A stretch of 64,000 nt of DNA from Tenodera sinensis (Eukaryota > Arthropoda > Insecta > Mantodea > Mantidae), in assembly GCA_030765045.1 (NCBI GenBank), contig CM060962.1, forward strand, positions 144,487,025-144,551,024. The letters run 5' to 3'. Numbering within the stretch: position 1 is the first letter of the stretch; every line of letters begins with the position of its first letter. This document shows positions 1-12,726 of the stretch, one piece after another. The position numbers and the translations under genes are program-made. The notes under the pieces are model-generated. The model did no database searches. It was not told the DNA's origin and saw only the letters and a program-made list of their open reading frames with translations.

Positions 1-480
1 GAGCCATACGCACAGAACTACCTTTAAGGATGAAGAAAAGGCATCCTCATATCTGTGGTGGATTTTGAAGAACTTACGGTGAAAACTTCAATCAGACCGG
101 ATGAAAATTCCATCGTGTGAAACATCTGCAATACCTAAAAATGCTAACAAGTATAGAATTAAAATGTAAAATCCGTGTCACCTTATGAGAATATCGACTA
201 TTTAAACCGCACTCAACAGCATTTAAATGCGAAGCAGGTTTATAATACAAAATTATGAATCTAAAGGTGTAAGGAACTTTTCTTGAACAAAACGACCAAA
301 AAATTAAAGATTTTGTTCATTGGACAGTGCCATTAAGCTTTGTGTAAGTTAGTGTATTAACAAATGCAAACAGAAACGCAAAAAGAATGGGAAAGAAAAG
401 CAAAACGAATGGGGAAGAAAAGCAAATGCTAGACAACAGCATGATATATTCCAATTAACAAAACCTTGGGTAAACTGTCT
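1..480. other. AT-rich non-coding stretch, nothing recognised
   Basis: No long open frame, no repeat end and no RNA gene is visible. The sequence is AT-rich with an A-rich patch near 370-430. Confidence 0.6.
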
Positions 481-487
481 CTATGCC

Positions 488-605
488 CTGGAAGTTGGCT
501 TGTTTGCCTTCAAATCCGCAAATCCAGGGTTGGATTCGGAGCTGGATGATAGGAATTTTTCTTAGCGGAGGATTATTCTCAATCCTCCTCAGAGTAAGGG
601 AATAT
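488..605 (+). mobile_element. tRNA-derived SINE fragment (family D), degenerate
   Basis: A B-box-like stretch (CAGGGTTGGATTCGGAG) is followed by a block (GGAATTTTTCTTAGCGGAGG, then ATTATTCTCAATCC) that matches the segment at 30310-30365, where the same block follows a clearer B box (GGGTTAGATTCCCGG). The shared body downstream of a tRNA-like head is the hallmark of a SINE. The A box is too worn to place and no target duplication is visible. Confidence 0.45.
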
Positions 606-839
606 GAACAAGCGAGTGTGAGTTTAATATTTAGATAAAAAGCCTAAGTAAGAGAAAGACCCAAAGTATATCCAACACTGTAAAGAGTAAACATCACTGC
701 CAACTAAATAACTGGTGCAGCGTCAAAGCCCCCAATATGACCTTGGATGCTGCAGAAACAGATCCCCGAATGGAAAATAAGGTGATTAAACAATCGGGTT
801 TATCTGTTGGTAACGTTTCCTTGTTACCGATATAAAAAT

Positions 840-1200
840 CTGATGTACTACATTCACTTGACCTTCTCTGCTTACTACCCTTAATTTTTATGTAGCTTCT
901 AACAAAAATTCTAATTAAAGCTTATTTTTCTATGCACTTCACGGTAATCCAGCTAAATCTTCGTATACATTGTTTCATTACATAATATGTAAACGAAATA
1001 TTATTTCGTTGATGGTACAAGGTAGATAGGGGAAACAGAGTTAATAGTGAGATTCTGAGATGGAAATTTAATGTTCTCTCTCTCTCCCTGTCTCTCTCTC
1101 TCCATGGTATTGAGAGAAAAACTGAATTGCTATACCACAGTAAAAATATTACAAACAATTGAAAAATTCAAACATATAATAACGGATATCACCAAAATGG
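840..1200 (+). repeat. Family A dispersed repeat, very degenerate copy
   Basis: Several blocks resemble better copies: a start like that at 58260, the ATGCACTTCACGGTAATC block near 935 (compare TATACTTCACGCTAATC at 6395), and TTGAAAAATTCAAACATATA near 1159 (compare 6802). It includes a short CT-rich run at 1075-1102. No coding potential is apparent; the short frames across it are not conserved. Confidence 0.35.
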
Positions 1201-2500
1201 GTATGCGCAAAGGAGAGGGAGAGGGAGAGGAGAGGCGTAATCAGACAAAATATAAATATCTTTAAAATGTAAATGTAATTTCAAACAACCTCTTCTTACT
1301 AACCCCCTTCCCCCAGACACACACACACACATGACCCAGTTTCTAAAAATGCTATACGTAGGTTCAAGAGGCTTCAAACACATGTATTTTTCCTGAAATG
1401 TCGAAAGCGAGCTTTTGGTTGAAAATTAACCTCCTCTACTTAACGCAACAACGTGGTAGTGAAAGGAAAAAATGTTGGTAGAAAGCGCATAGTTAAATTT
1501 GTAATGCAAGAGCATATTATCCTACGGATATTCGAATTGAAATTTCTCGTCCAGACTTCTGGTAACAGGCAAGTAGCTAACGAACAAAGGTAGTTGGCAA
1601 AATGCAGGTGAATATTTTCGATAAAAGTGGTAGGACTTGCGACCAGATGGAACTGTTCACGAAGCCTGTTCTGTATTAAGGCCTATGTAGGTAGCAACGT
1701 AGCAGCTCCCCCATCCATCTACACCCACTGTTGCCATGACAACCTACACTCAATGCTCCATTTCTCGTATTGAAAATCTTTCAACTTAAAAAGGGAGTTC
1801 ATACATCTCCAGTTCAATACATATAATCGCTAAAAGCGTTGCCCATAACCTAAATAACATACGTCTGCCTCGCTTCAAAAGGTGGAATATGTTCCGTCAA
1901 ACAGCAAAGCCTTTGTGGCTAATATTGGTGCTGTAGTATACCAATAGCAAATTAAAAGCGACAGCCTGTCTGATCAGGATGTTAAACCATGGATGCTTTC
2001 ACAATTCAGTAACTTTAAAACGTCACGTTATTTTAGTTGCCTCTCAGAATTGAGAAAAGGAGTTTGTTTGGATATTCTTAGGTTTCATATGCTTAATGCA
2101 GTTTTAACTGCATTATTCTAATGGACAATCCAGTGCTTCCTGGTGTTACATTCCTTGATATAAATCCCTTTCCTTAGAGATAGCTAACAATAAGATATAG
2201 TTTTCGCGCTGCTACTATTCGAAAACTATCACTCCTTGCAATCTTTTAATACCTAGACACAAAGATAAAACTGAAGTCCATCTTTCTTAATTTTATATTT
2301 CAGTGGTGCATATTTGGTTTGTAAGAAATTCTTCATTAGCTAAAAGTGTTGTAGTTTCTTAGGACAATATGTATGTAATTGAGAATAATGTGCAATGGGA
2401 AAGATTTCAAAAATCAATAATAGAAGAGAAAATAATCCAAAACAACTAACTGCAGAACGTGTAGTTCAAACAAAACTAAAAAATACTTTCCCAAATTCAT
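1200..2500. other. Unassigned stretch
   Basis: Contains short GA-rich (1209-1240) and CA-rich (1315-1333) runs but no recognisable gene, transposon end or RNA. Nothing else is supported. Confidence 0.5.
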
Positions 2501-2504
2501 TTTT

Positions 2505-3130
<626 letters not shown>

Positions 3131-3139
3131 TCCTCAGTC

Positions 3140-3650
3140 CGACTGAAGTTTATGCATTTTTGTCAAACCTAAATAAAAAAAAAGTGTATTGCTGTGGACA
3201 CACAGCTGATCGGAGTACTTCCTGTACCTTCGTAACAGCTGTATCAACAACGCACATGTAGCAACTGTGGAATGATCAATGGTTGCGTACGTAATGGTCA
3301 CCTCCTAAAAGTTACCCACTGAAAACAGTGCGTTTACATTACGGTGGACGAGAGGTTAAGCAAGCACTGCTTGCACTCGTAAGTTTCGGTTCAAATGTCG
3401 CATTAGTTATTACCTCCTACGTTCTTAATTTCATGACTGGATGTGTAGAACATATTCTTCCATTAATACAACTTTAGCATTTGATGATTTACGGGCATTT
3501 ATGCACACAAAATCACAATTACACTAAAACACTCGTTTTGAATCACCAAAGAAATAAATCGAACTAAATGCTCGTATTGTGTGTTAAAACTAAAACACAT
3601 AACAAATAAACAAAATTAATGTCGGGTATATGAACCCTTACACATATGTA
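3140..3650. other. Unassigned stretch with a possible tRNA-like relic
   Basis: Around 3345-3400 there is a tRNA-like layout (GAGAGGTTAAGCAAGC, then GTTTCGGTTCAAATGTCGC) that could be a worn SINE head. The rest shows nothing recognisable. Confidence 0.3.
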
Positions 3651-3659
3651 GTGTAACTG

Positions 3660-4720
3660 CTCTCAGTCTTCGGGGCATAGACGAAACTAAATCCCTGCGG
3701 TAACACGGACGATAAGTTACAATATTTCAGGTTTCTTGAATTTTTGTCCATAAGCTACCCTTTGTTCTTTGCGCATCTGCTTTTCTCCGCAGCCCACATA
3801 TTTTCAACCGAGTTCAAATCTGGTTAAAAGAGACGCCAGTCTATCACACCATCTTGCCTCTCTCAAAACCAATCTGAAACCTTTCGACATCTGTGCACAG
3901 GATGATTAGCCTGTACAAATTCAACAATTCCAACAGGATCTTACAGGGAACCAAAATATTCCCAAGTATTGCGCACTGTTCAATTAACCGACAAGTTTCT
4001 ACAATATACTTAGGTTGTCCCTTGATATCCAGCCCCAACAAGATACAGATACGTGAGCGGATAGTAAAACCACTTATTTTGCATCGTATCGGGTCTCTTT
4101 GGACGACAGACAACCGCCTTTCCATGGAAGAATATATCACCTCATCTGAGAATATTATGGTACTCCAGTCGTGGTTGGCATTGCTTGAAAACGCGATGCG
4201 AAACAAGCTCCGATTGTCTGTCAGATGTTGCTTCTTAGCTGCCGTTCAAGAACTCGTGTGTCGTTTACCCGTTGCAGAGCTGTTCGAGGTGATTCAAGTA
4301 ATTGTGAATGTGCCTCCATTTCAGAGGCAGTGTCGAAAGGGTTCCTCTCTGTTACTGCAATTAAAGCTGCATCCATTTCGGAAAAGGACACATATATTTC
4401 TGAGCCCAGAAGATGACGTTCAATCCGTTCCCTGGATAATCTCAGACACCTTTGCGCTGTAGATGGAGGGACTCTAATACGACCTACAACTTAACGAGCA
4501 GAAAAGCCAGCTACATTGACTACTGCAAGCAGTTCTTGTGCCTATGTCCTTGTGTGCGTGTTCTGCTACTGTCAAATGCGGCACGATTCGCTGGAAGGGA
4601 ATTCGTTTGGGTCTGATGCACCCCCTTCTGGTGGTTTCGCTTATCAGAGCTCTGAAAAATCTTTCTCAGCTAATGGCGCACCATACACCAATTTTTTTCG
4701 TCATGAAGGGGTACTTTATG
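3660..4720 (-). pseudogene. Tc1-like transposase relic (copy T1)
   Basis: Read on the minus strand the N-terminal half lies near 4650-4230 and the catalytic part near 4160-3760. Visible landmarks are a first-aspartate motif (IIFSDE) near 4150, a block with the typical His-Pro-Val-His wording near 3890, and PDLNSVENMW near 3800 that carries the region of the last acidic residue. Tc1-family transposases are about 340 residues and cut and paste via a DDE triad. Here the frame shifts several times and a stop lies just before PDLN, so the gene is dead. A homologous copy in the same orientation lies at 47775-49130. Inverted ends were not found. Confidence 0.8.
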
Positions 4721-4740
4721 AATAATATTAGGTTCCGAGT

Positions 4741-5135
4741 TATAGAGCCAATTTTTTGGAGTCAACAGTTGACGTCCGTACATACATGAATGCAATTTTG
4801 CCCCTTCTTTACATAATCAGCAGACCGCGAGCGCGATTTTGCCTTTTTCAACAAAACTCTGCAACAGCTCATACGGCAAATCCTTCGATGAGAACAACTG
4901 AAAGTGTGTTTCAGGATAGATTTGTGGGCCCCTCGGTCCCCCGACCCCCTGCGATTTCTATCTCTCTGGGGTAACCCAAAACATAAAGTGTACAAGACAA
5001 GTCCACACACTGGAAGAATTAAAACTAAATATCCGCCAGGAAATTGCCAGCATTTCTCAACGTGAACTACGGCGAGTGATGGATAGTTTCCTAAAGATGT
5101 GCGAAAATGTATGGACGACAGTGGCCAGTTTCAGC
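4741..5135 (+). pseudogene. Mariner-type transposase C-terminal relic
   Basis: Plus-strand translation shows FCLFQQNSATAHTA near 4838-4880, the usual region around the second catalytic aspartate (here changed to N), then a segment with VFQDRF, then a stretch near 5008-5080 reading like the leucine-rich C-terminal part (ELKLNIRQEIASIS) followed by the RRVMDSF block. Mariner and related transposases end in this order. Stops and frameshifts interrupt it near 4974 and beyond. It abuts the T1 relic but lies on the opposite strand, so it is a separate insertion or a chimera. Confidence 0.65.
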
Positions 5136-5659
5136 ATTCCTGTCATAAAGTTGATAACTAAAGCCTTTACAAGTCGTTTTAAGGACGTTGTATGGTTCTA
5201 TCCACACCTTTCTACGATAGCGGCAGACGGCAGCAAGCACCGAGAATGCGGACAGGCAAAACATCGCACAGCCGGTTCTTTAGTTTACTGTTCTCCCGTT
5301 AACAACATAATACAGTTCATAAAGCAGTTTGGTTGTAGTCTACAATAGTATGGGGGCTGTACCCATTATCTCCGCACTACAAGCCCAGTGGTTAGCCCAT
5401 CTGGCAATTCAGTTCTATACGGGCTTCTGCTTCACCTTCGGAGGTCAATCGGAATCAGCCAATTGTGAACAGGTTTGATTACTGCAGAGCTCAGAAACGC
5501 TGCGCTAGTCACAGTCACTTACATCCTCCACCATAATCCTCATGTTCCGTCTGCTCACCGCTTGCACCGTGGTGCCATACGAATTCAAATACGGCTTATG
5601 CTCCAAGTTTTTATTCTTTAGTGTATCGGGGCTGTGTATCTGATAAGCGCACTCACATT

Positions 5660-6296
5660 ACTTTTTGTACTCACTCTTGTACAAACTATTCTTAAAAACG
5701 CTTATTCATCTATTTCACGTTAATTGAGATATACGTTTCTAGAAGAGCCTTTGTTACGTATGTCCTTATAGGTACAATGGGAATAGGAGAATACAACAGG
5801 CTTAAGCGATTGTCAAATACTTATAAGAGCTGGTGGCTTTCACATTCCATTCTTTTTGCATGGCCAGGACATTAAAAAAAGCCAACAATTCCCTATTTGA
5901 GAAATGTATAAGTGTTCCGAAATTGAAACCAATAACAAAGAACATAGCGAAAGTTATTAACTCAAAAATTATTTGACATAAATTATGTTCTTTTACGAGA
6001 CCTCAGAGATCTAGAAGATTCACCAATTATGTAAAGGTCATCCAAAATGAAGTAGACCAGAAGCTATTCCCAGCGAACTCAAAACACACATTTCATGAAA
6101 AGTCATGAAAATATCATTAACACATAGTATTTTAATCCAAATCGCTAGAGCCATTTTTGAGAAAATAAACATTTTCACGTAATAAATTTTCCCTGTGAAA
6201 AGTTGTTTAAAACAATTTCGTGTCGCATGCCAAAAAGATGGAAAAATAAAACACTAAGTCTTGGTATTTAACCGACTTTTCATTTTTGGGCTATGC

Positions 6297-6365
<69 letters not shown>

Positions 6366-6400
6366 ACACACGCACGCACGGTCATATTTCTATATACTTC
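5660..6400 (+). repeat. Family A dispersed repeat copy
   Basis: Follows the same order of blocks as 58255-58880: ACTCTTGTACAAACTATTCT, a block with GGGAATAGGAGAATACAACAG, TTTGAGAAATGTATAAGTG, a block with AATTATGTAAAGGTCATCC, CGCTAGAGCCATTTTTGAG, TTGGTATTTAACCGACTTTT, and finally GGGCTATGCCG followed by a microsatellite. No open frame spans it. Confidence 0.6.
6298..6366. repeat. (CT)n microsatellite
   Basis: Nearly pure CT for about 65 bp at the 3' edge of the preceding family A copy, followed by CACACACGCACGCACGG. Confidence 0.97.
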
Positions 6401-6925
6401 ACGCTAATCGAAACCGCTTGTATTGTACATGATTTTATTACATATTTCCTTATCTATGCATACGGACAATGTGAAGCATACGGTCGGCTTAAGGGCATGG
6501 CCAGAACATAAGAAAAACTGATATGTGCACTTGTATGACTTTCTCTAGTTACTCTTGTACAGAAATTCATAAAAACGCTTATTTCTTTATATACGTCATG
6601 TTTGCCGAGATAGACGTTTGTAGAAATAGTTCTATTACATGTTTCCTTATACACAGAATGGGAATATGGGAAACAATAGGCTTTAGCCACAGTCAAAATG
6701 ATTTAAGCGCTGATCGCTGTGTGATAACTTAAAATTCCATTCCCTTTGCATCTACGGAACATTAACGAATAACAATTTCCCATTTGAGAAAAGTATAAGA
6801 ATTGGAGAATTCAAACAAATAAGGAAATATGGAAAATTCTCGAAAAAAAAAAAAAGTATTTGACGAAGTGTGTCTTTCAAGAGATCTACATTTGTTGCGC
6901 AGAAATATTGTGTCAGCTCTTACGG
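6400..6925 (+). repeat. Family A copy, left part (split by a hAT element)
   Basis: A second copy in tandem with 5660-6400; it runs up to TCTTACGG at 6918-6925 and resumes at 7991 with TTTACCAATTATGCAAAAG. Undisrupted copies read CTTACGGTTTACGAGTTATTC at this place (58660-58680), so the hAT element inserted inside it. Confidence 0.65.
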
Positions 6926-7982
6926 CAGACGAAGACAACTTCGGGCCCTGTGACGTATTTAAACGAAGAGCCAGCTTGTACGTTCGTGTGACGTCAGGCG
7001 AGAGCGGTGTATTGCTATCCTGCCCAGATCAGCGGCGCTACTTGCACGAAAGTAAATGAATATGAAAAATGTTATTTGGGCATGTTTATAACATGCCCGG
7101 GCTGTTTATGGAGAACCCTCTTCAGTCTAGTCTGAGAGTTTTATTTATTGTGTGAGGGATCTTAACGGCGTTAGTGCAAATTTTGTTTTTATTTTGTGTT
7201 TTTGTTGACGTTGTATAGTGTTGTGTGTAGTGGTTTTGTGTTTGTGTTCAGTTCCCCGTGTTTCACAGCAGTTTGAGACCAGGCTTCAAGATGCAGAAAC
7301 ATTGTCAACTACGTTTCAGACCTTTGCGAACCCCGTATTCACTGCATGTTAATAATGTTTTTAGCAGGTAGCAAATTGAATTGATAAATTTACACTGTGA
7401 CAATTTACTGAAGGACAAATATAAACACTTGGCTGATTCTTATAAGAATATTCCTCAAACCAGATTTCTGATATGTATATTATGCATGTTTGGTTCTACG
7501 TATGTATGCGAACAATTCTTTTCTGTTATGAACCTTTCTAAGTCAAAATCCCGAAGCATATTGTCAGATCACAATCTAACATGCAGTCTTCGGTTACAAA
7601 TGTGCCGTACATTACGCCCTAATATTGACAAACTAATTACAGAAAAGCGAAACGGCAAATGTCGGAAAATGTCCACCTAATTGTTCTGTACAGCTCTCCT
7701 CTACCTCAGGGGCAAAATAGTTATAATTTCTGTACTATTTGCGTTATAACATGACTGTTCAAATAAACTAAATTTATATATACCTATATATATGGCATAA
7801 AGGCGAAATGTAATTATTTATATTCTGTGACTATTCCGTAATTGAAAGTCAGCATTAAAATTACGATGTCCCGCACGCTGTTTCCTCTTCCCCGCTGTGA
7901 CGTCACACGTTCAACTGGCCTTCGGTGGGAGCATGTGAGCTGAGTTAGCTGACGTCACAGCAGCGACACCTCTCTTCCCCTG
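6926..7982 (+). mobile_element. hAT transposon deletion derivative with 8-bp target duplication
   Basis: The element begins CAGACGAAGACAA and ends TCTCTTCCCCTG (inverted: CAGGGGAAGAGA), giving short imperfect terminal inverted repeats that start with CAG. TCTTACGG flanks it at 6918-6925 and 7983-7990. An 8-bp duplication with short CA(G)-starting ends is diagnostic of the hAT superfamily. At 1057 bp it is far smaller than an autonomous hAT; only the C-terminal end of the transposase remains inside. Four copies of TGACGTCA or TGACGTA sit in the subterminal regions (6951, 6989-6996, 7898-7905, 7950-7957). Confidence 0.88.
7285..7680 (+). pseudogene. hAT transposase C-terminal dimerisation segment
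   Basis: The open frame at 7381-7680 contains LHCDNLLKDKY, then FGSTYVCEQFFSVMN followed by SKSKSRSILSDHNLTCSLRL, the well-known hAT C-terminal dimerisation block of the group that also gave rise to vertebrate ZBED/GTF2IRD2-like domesticated genes. Upstream residues from 7287 (RFQDAETLSTTF) read like the preceding part but contain stops near 7345-7380. The DDE catalytic core is absent. It ends at the TAA at 7678-7680, about 300 bp before the element's right end. It can only be a remnant inside a non-autonomous element. Confidence 0.8.
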
Positions 7983-7990
7983 TCTTACGG

Positions 7991-8165
7991 TTTACCAATT
8001 ATGCAAAAGTCAGCCAGCATGAAGACTTCTGAGACGTTCCCAGACAATTCAAGATATACATTTCATTTGTATGAATATCTTAAATATACGGTACATTAAT
8101 CTCACACGCGCGCACGCACACAAACACACGCACAGGCCCGCGCACGCACGCACACATACACTTGC
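7991..8165 (+). repeat. Family A copy, right part, ending in CA/CG-rich run
   Basis: Continues the copy split at 6925: TTTACCAATTATGCAAAAG, ATATACATTTCATTTG, AATATCTTAAATATACGG, ending in a CACACGCGCGCACGCACAC run at about 8100-8160. Confidence 0.55.
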
Positions 8166-9974
8166 CTCTCAGGACGACGAAAGAAAGTGTATCTATTATG
8201 ACAGAGTTTTATCGTCTGATCTTACATTTATCAATAATCTTAGCTAAACAGGGTAAAGGGGAAGGAAAGGGAGCACCGAAGAATGAATGCGTGTCAGTGG
8301 AGCAAAGTTGTAAGAAACTTGTGTAGTGCTTCAAATAGCTGAACATCGCATGTTTCATATATCTACTTTTCTACACAAAAATCGAAATAGTAAATGATGT
8401 TACTATGCATACCTGCATCAGATACATTTGAACTCCTTCCTTTACTCTGTGTAACATGGTTATCATAGGCGGGGGACGTAGTCGGTTCTCGCAGTTTAGA
8501 ATTCCGCGTTTAAGTCCCGAGCGTAGCATCCCTCGCCTGCCCATATTAGCAGGGCACCTGTAGAAATCAGGATATTCGTTCGTTCAATTTGCATAGTTAA
8601 TTGCATTCAATCAATCAGCAGAAATTGGATACACGAACCAACAGTTGTTAGATGTATCGCACTGGGGCGTGGCAATTGGGAAATGTAATGACACGTATGA
8701 TTGGCAAAATACTTCTACGAAACTGTAACCATAGTGATGCGTATCAACAGAACAATAATTGCGGGTAGATCACCGCTTAATTAGGCAGTCCGCCTAGCTA
8801 CACAAATATATATCCAGATAGCTTTTTTTTCTCTTGTAGTCACTATAATTTTCTCAGCGTAATTACAGCAAATAGCATGAAAAGGAACTTCTATAACTCC
8901 AGCGGCTTCTGTGGAACCTCTGCGCTAATGTCAGCTTCCGCTTACCTTGCGTTACATGCAAACATCACCATACGCTCATTGGCAGCTGGATGCAAAATAG
9001 CTTGCTCTTGTTTAACTCTTTTTAAAACATTTAGAAAATGGTATATATAGTATTTATTTCAATTCTTAATCCTTGTGAACGTGGTTTAACTTTGTGGAGT
9101 TCACTAACTGTAAACCAGTTCTGTATTATAAACGGTTATTTCGTTTCTGATAATATTGTTTAGAAAAAAAAATATTTTAATTTGTTTTGACGAGGGTATC
9201 ATTACTACTTTAAACTACGCAACAGTAATAGTTTGTTTTCTTTTTTATTTGTTTTCTTATTCCTTTATTACAATGGGACCATTAGTTTTAATTTGCCTAT
9301 ATAACAGGCGTTCCATGCAATAACAAATATTGAATCCGTAATAACAAGTCTATCTGTTGGCAAAATATTACTACTCTGCAGCAAACACAACACTCTAGAT
9401 AGAAACATTTGACCGCAAAGTTGTTCCAAACACAGTTACACACAGTAGATCTATGGTTTCCACGCCGCTCGAATCTGTATTTCGCGTGCCCTGCGCGGAA
9501 AGTTATTAGTGCCCGAGTATATTTAATGTGAAATATATTTTTCATATCACATGGGAAAATAAAGAAACTGTGAAAAAGATATGGAAAGCGATTGTAATCA
9601 TACATTCAGTGCGTAGTTATGTTTCGCCAAAAACCGATACCAAAGTCCTGTTCTTAGAAATTTGTAGTCCGTAAGGAATGTTGCCCCCCCCCAAAAAAAA
9701 AAGTTTTAAAAGAAATTTGAACTACCCAGAAGAGATCCTTGAAAATTTTTGGCTACGGTGAAAAGCTTTCCAAAATTATTTTCTTCATAAAACTAATACG
9801 GCACCCCAAATTAAGTATAAAACTTATAAGTTGTTCAGGGAAAACAGTCCGTATTCATTTCGAAAATCAAGAACGGAAACCTGTGATTTCTGCCGGGACT
9901 TTGAAGTTATATTGTGAACTCAAATGATCCTTCTAAAGATGTGTATGAAGAATACAAAGCAAAAGTTTCACAAT
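8166..9974. other. Unassigned AT-rich stretch
   Basis: A worn tRNA-like segment may lie at 8465-8560 (GTTTAAGTCCCG resembles a B box). A poly-C run is at 9684-9692. No gene or transposon end was recognised; the 102-residue minus-strand frame at 9297-9605 has no family resemblance I know. Confidence 0.45.
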
Positions 9975-9982
9975 ATAATGAA

Positions 9983-12165
9983 TAGGGTTCGGAAATTCAT
10001 GCCCTAAAAAACATTGAAATATGCATGCAAAACTTGAAACTTGAAAATATGCCAAGAAATATGCACTATTTAATTAAAACAATGAATGTCCCTTTGCAGT
10101 AGATAAACCAAGTTAGTACAAATAATAAATAAACTTATCTTATTCCTTATAGGTTGAAGCAGAAGTGGTCCCGCTGCTAGTATTAGCTGCTAAATTGCAG
10201 TTCACAACCAACACTGCACAAATTCACAACTGTAAAACATCGTCTGTTGTCTCGCAAAACACTTTTGTAACGTGAAAAACTTCTCTCCACGTCACAAGAT
10301 GTTATCGGGCCATATTTAAATGATTTTAACTGCTTCACAGAGAGTCAAGTCTCTTGGTGTGACAGATGGTTTCCTTTCGATGGTTATCTGTTGATAACCA
10401 GAATTTTTTGAAATTACATAATTCACTTTTTCTTTCATTTTTATACTATGCTACCAGGAACCAAACTTAGATCACATATTTGTTTTTAAAAGCCATGGGG
10501 ATCCTACAGCTTCCAATGCCGTTATGGCTGTTGGTAAGAAAGAAGAATGGGCAGATATAAAACTAAGATCCTCCTTTAACCCATAGCCTGACAGCAAATT
10601 TTGCACAGTTTCTATTGATGAAGCATCGTTCAAGTCCAATGAATTAACAACCTCTCTGACTATTTCTATGTGCTCAGCATAATATAAAACTGCATCGACC
10701 CATGTTCCCCATCGAGTTAACACTGGTGCAGGAGGAAGTCGGACATTAGGTGCTCTTGATCTAAACAACTTAACTCTCTTAGGAGATTTAACAAAAATTC
10801 TCTTTGTACTGGACACAAATCTATCTACCAATGGGAAAGAATCGCGTATTGTCTCAGAAATGCGATAAAGAGCGTGTGCCAAACAAGTTATTTAAATTAA
10901 GTTAGGAAAAATACCTTTCAGAGTTTGTCCTGATTTTACCATTTAAGGATCTGCATCAGTAACAAATAAAAGTAACCGGTCGTACTTGATTACACATTGA
11001 CATTGTAATTTCAAAGAGTCCATCACAAACTGTGTCACAGTTACATTGTCAGTGGCCGACAATTCGCACACATTAAGAAGATAAGGTGTAGTCTTTTGTT
11101 CATTATTTAAGGCACCCACGATTATATTATCAATAGAACGGCGCTCAGAATCAGAGGTTTCATCAACAGACAACCACACAGACTGCTCCGCTAATTCATT
11201 TTGTATATTTGACAATATGTTATTGTAAGAATGCCCTACTTAAGTCTTACGCATTGTACTTTCTTCAGGCACATTTGTCGAGTATATTTGGCAAGAAAGT
11301 TTTTAAATATCGCATTATTAATTTTGAACAAGGGAATATCAGCAGCTAAAAATACTTGGCACAGGTCATAGGAAAATTCAGTAACCCTATGTCCTAAACA
11401 CTCTACTAATTGTTTTAGAACACGTTATTTGTTTGCGAGTTTTCAGATTAAATTGTGTTTATGTGCTGAACTATTTGAAATCTTTTCTCACTCTCTATAT
11501 TTTCCTCACACGCTCCACAAAACAGTACCCTATTATCTGGAGATATTAAATTACCCGAAAACTCTTTCTGTAAATTAATTAATCTAGCACTCGAAGTTGG
11601 TTTTATTTTCGGCATTTGAAGAGCTTTTTAATATTTTATACGCCTAATTTAATTTCGTGGGAACCAGGTCACAACACTGTTATGTTTGACGACCACGACA
11701 CAACTACTGGTGGGCAGGCAAACGTTGCTATAATCGGCTCAAAACGTTGACCTGCACTTTATCTTTGTTAATATAAACCTCTCAGATAACGCACTGATTA
11801 TTCTCTACGCACACGCATATAATGAAAGGATGGAAACAGGGGATTCACTGCATGACAACCTGACTCAGCATTGGTTCTCGCCACCTCGCGAGTTATATCA
11901 TCATATGCAATACTACCAATATATAAAATATTATCCAGGTGGAAAAAAATAATAAAAAAAGCCATAAAATCATTAAATTTTGCTATATAGGAGCTATAAT
12001 ATTGAAATAATATGCATTTATCAAAATCAAGAAAATATGCAGTTATATGCACCATAAAATCATGTCCAAATAACTTAAAGTTCCATAATTCGTGCACATA
12101 ATGTAAAAGCATGCATTTTTAACCCCTATGAAAAAACATACAAATGCATGAACTTCCTAGCTCTA
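9983..12165 (-). mobile_element. hAT element (copy H1), decayed but with both ends
   Basis: The ends are TAGGGTTCGGAAATTCATG at 9983 and CATGAACTTCCTAGCTCTA ending at 12165, inverted repeats of one another. Flanks ATAATGAA (9975-9982) and ATCATAAA (12166-12173) match at six of eight positions, as expected of an aged 8-bp duplication. The right flank continues into a long AAT array. It shares structure and sequence with copy H2 at 27643-30009. Total length is about 2.2 kb, close to a compact full-length hAT. Confidence 0.82.
10472..11615 (-). pseudogene. hAT transposase, zinc-finger type, broken (copy H1)
   Basis: Start is taken as the ATG at 11613-11615 (MPKIKPTSSARL). A BED-like zinc finger (LFCGACE, then paired His) lies near 11520-11430. 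The first large frame, 10943-11215, contains SVDETSDSERRS with the first acidic residue and FVTDADP with the second; the next, 10472-10882, contains HALYRISETIRDSF, LTRWGTW and VQNLLSGYG. The family is the DUF659-like hAT group. Frame breaks near 11220-11300 and 10885-10940 and loss of the C-terminal dimerisation segment make it non-functional. The RWGTW motif is intact here, whereas copy H2 has RRGTW. Confidence 0.8.
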
Positions 12166-12167
12166 AT

Positions 12168-12353
<186 letters not shown>

Positions 12354-12472
12354 TAAAAAAAAATTTGAAAACATATGTTAGTGCTCGAGTTTGATTACGC
12401 ATAGAACTTACCTTTGCCTAAACTGAGCTTTACTGTACAATTCTTCAAGAAACTACTGTGGTTCTATCTGTT

Positions 12473-12711
12473 GTTGTTGTGTTTAACGCCCGCTTTTACT
12501 ACTACGGCACCGCAGGCGGTGTCACTGATGACACATGGAATGAATATGGAGTACCGGTGGAATGAGATGGCGGGGGAAACCGGAGCACCCGGAGAAAACC
12601 CGCCCTGACGCCGCTTCGTCCACCACGAATACCACATGCGGGTCCCTGGGATCGAACCCGGGCCGCCTAGGTGGTAGGCGAGCGCGCTAGCCGCTCGGCC
12701 ACGGCGCCGCC
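12473..12711 (-). mobile_element. tRNA-derived SINE (family G), complete with 15-bp target duplication
   Basis: GTGGTTCTATCTGTT occurs at 12458-12472 and again at 12712-12726, flanking the insert exactly. On the minus strand the head reads GGCGCCGTGGCCGAGCGGC, with an A-box-like GTGGCCGAGCGG and a B box GGTTCGATCCC; the anticodon-arm area (GCTCGCCTACCACCTAGGCG) resembles tRNA-Gly. The body has CGAAGCGGCG, a run of CGGGTTTTCTCCGG, and ends TAAACACAACAACAACA. Length about 240 bp. Other copies: 20430, 30371 and 47254. Confidence 0.92.
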
Positions 12712-12726
12712 GTGGTTCTATCTGTT

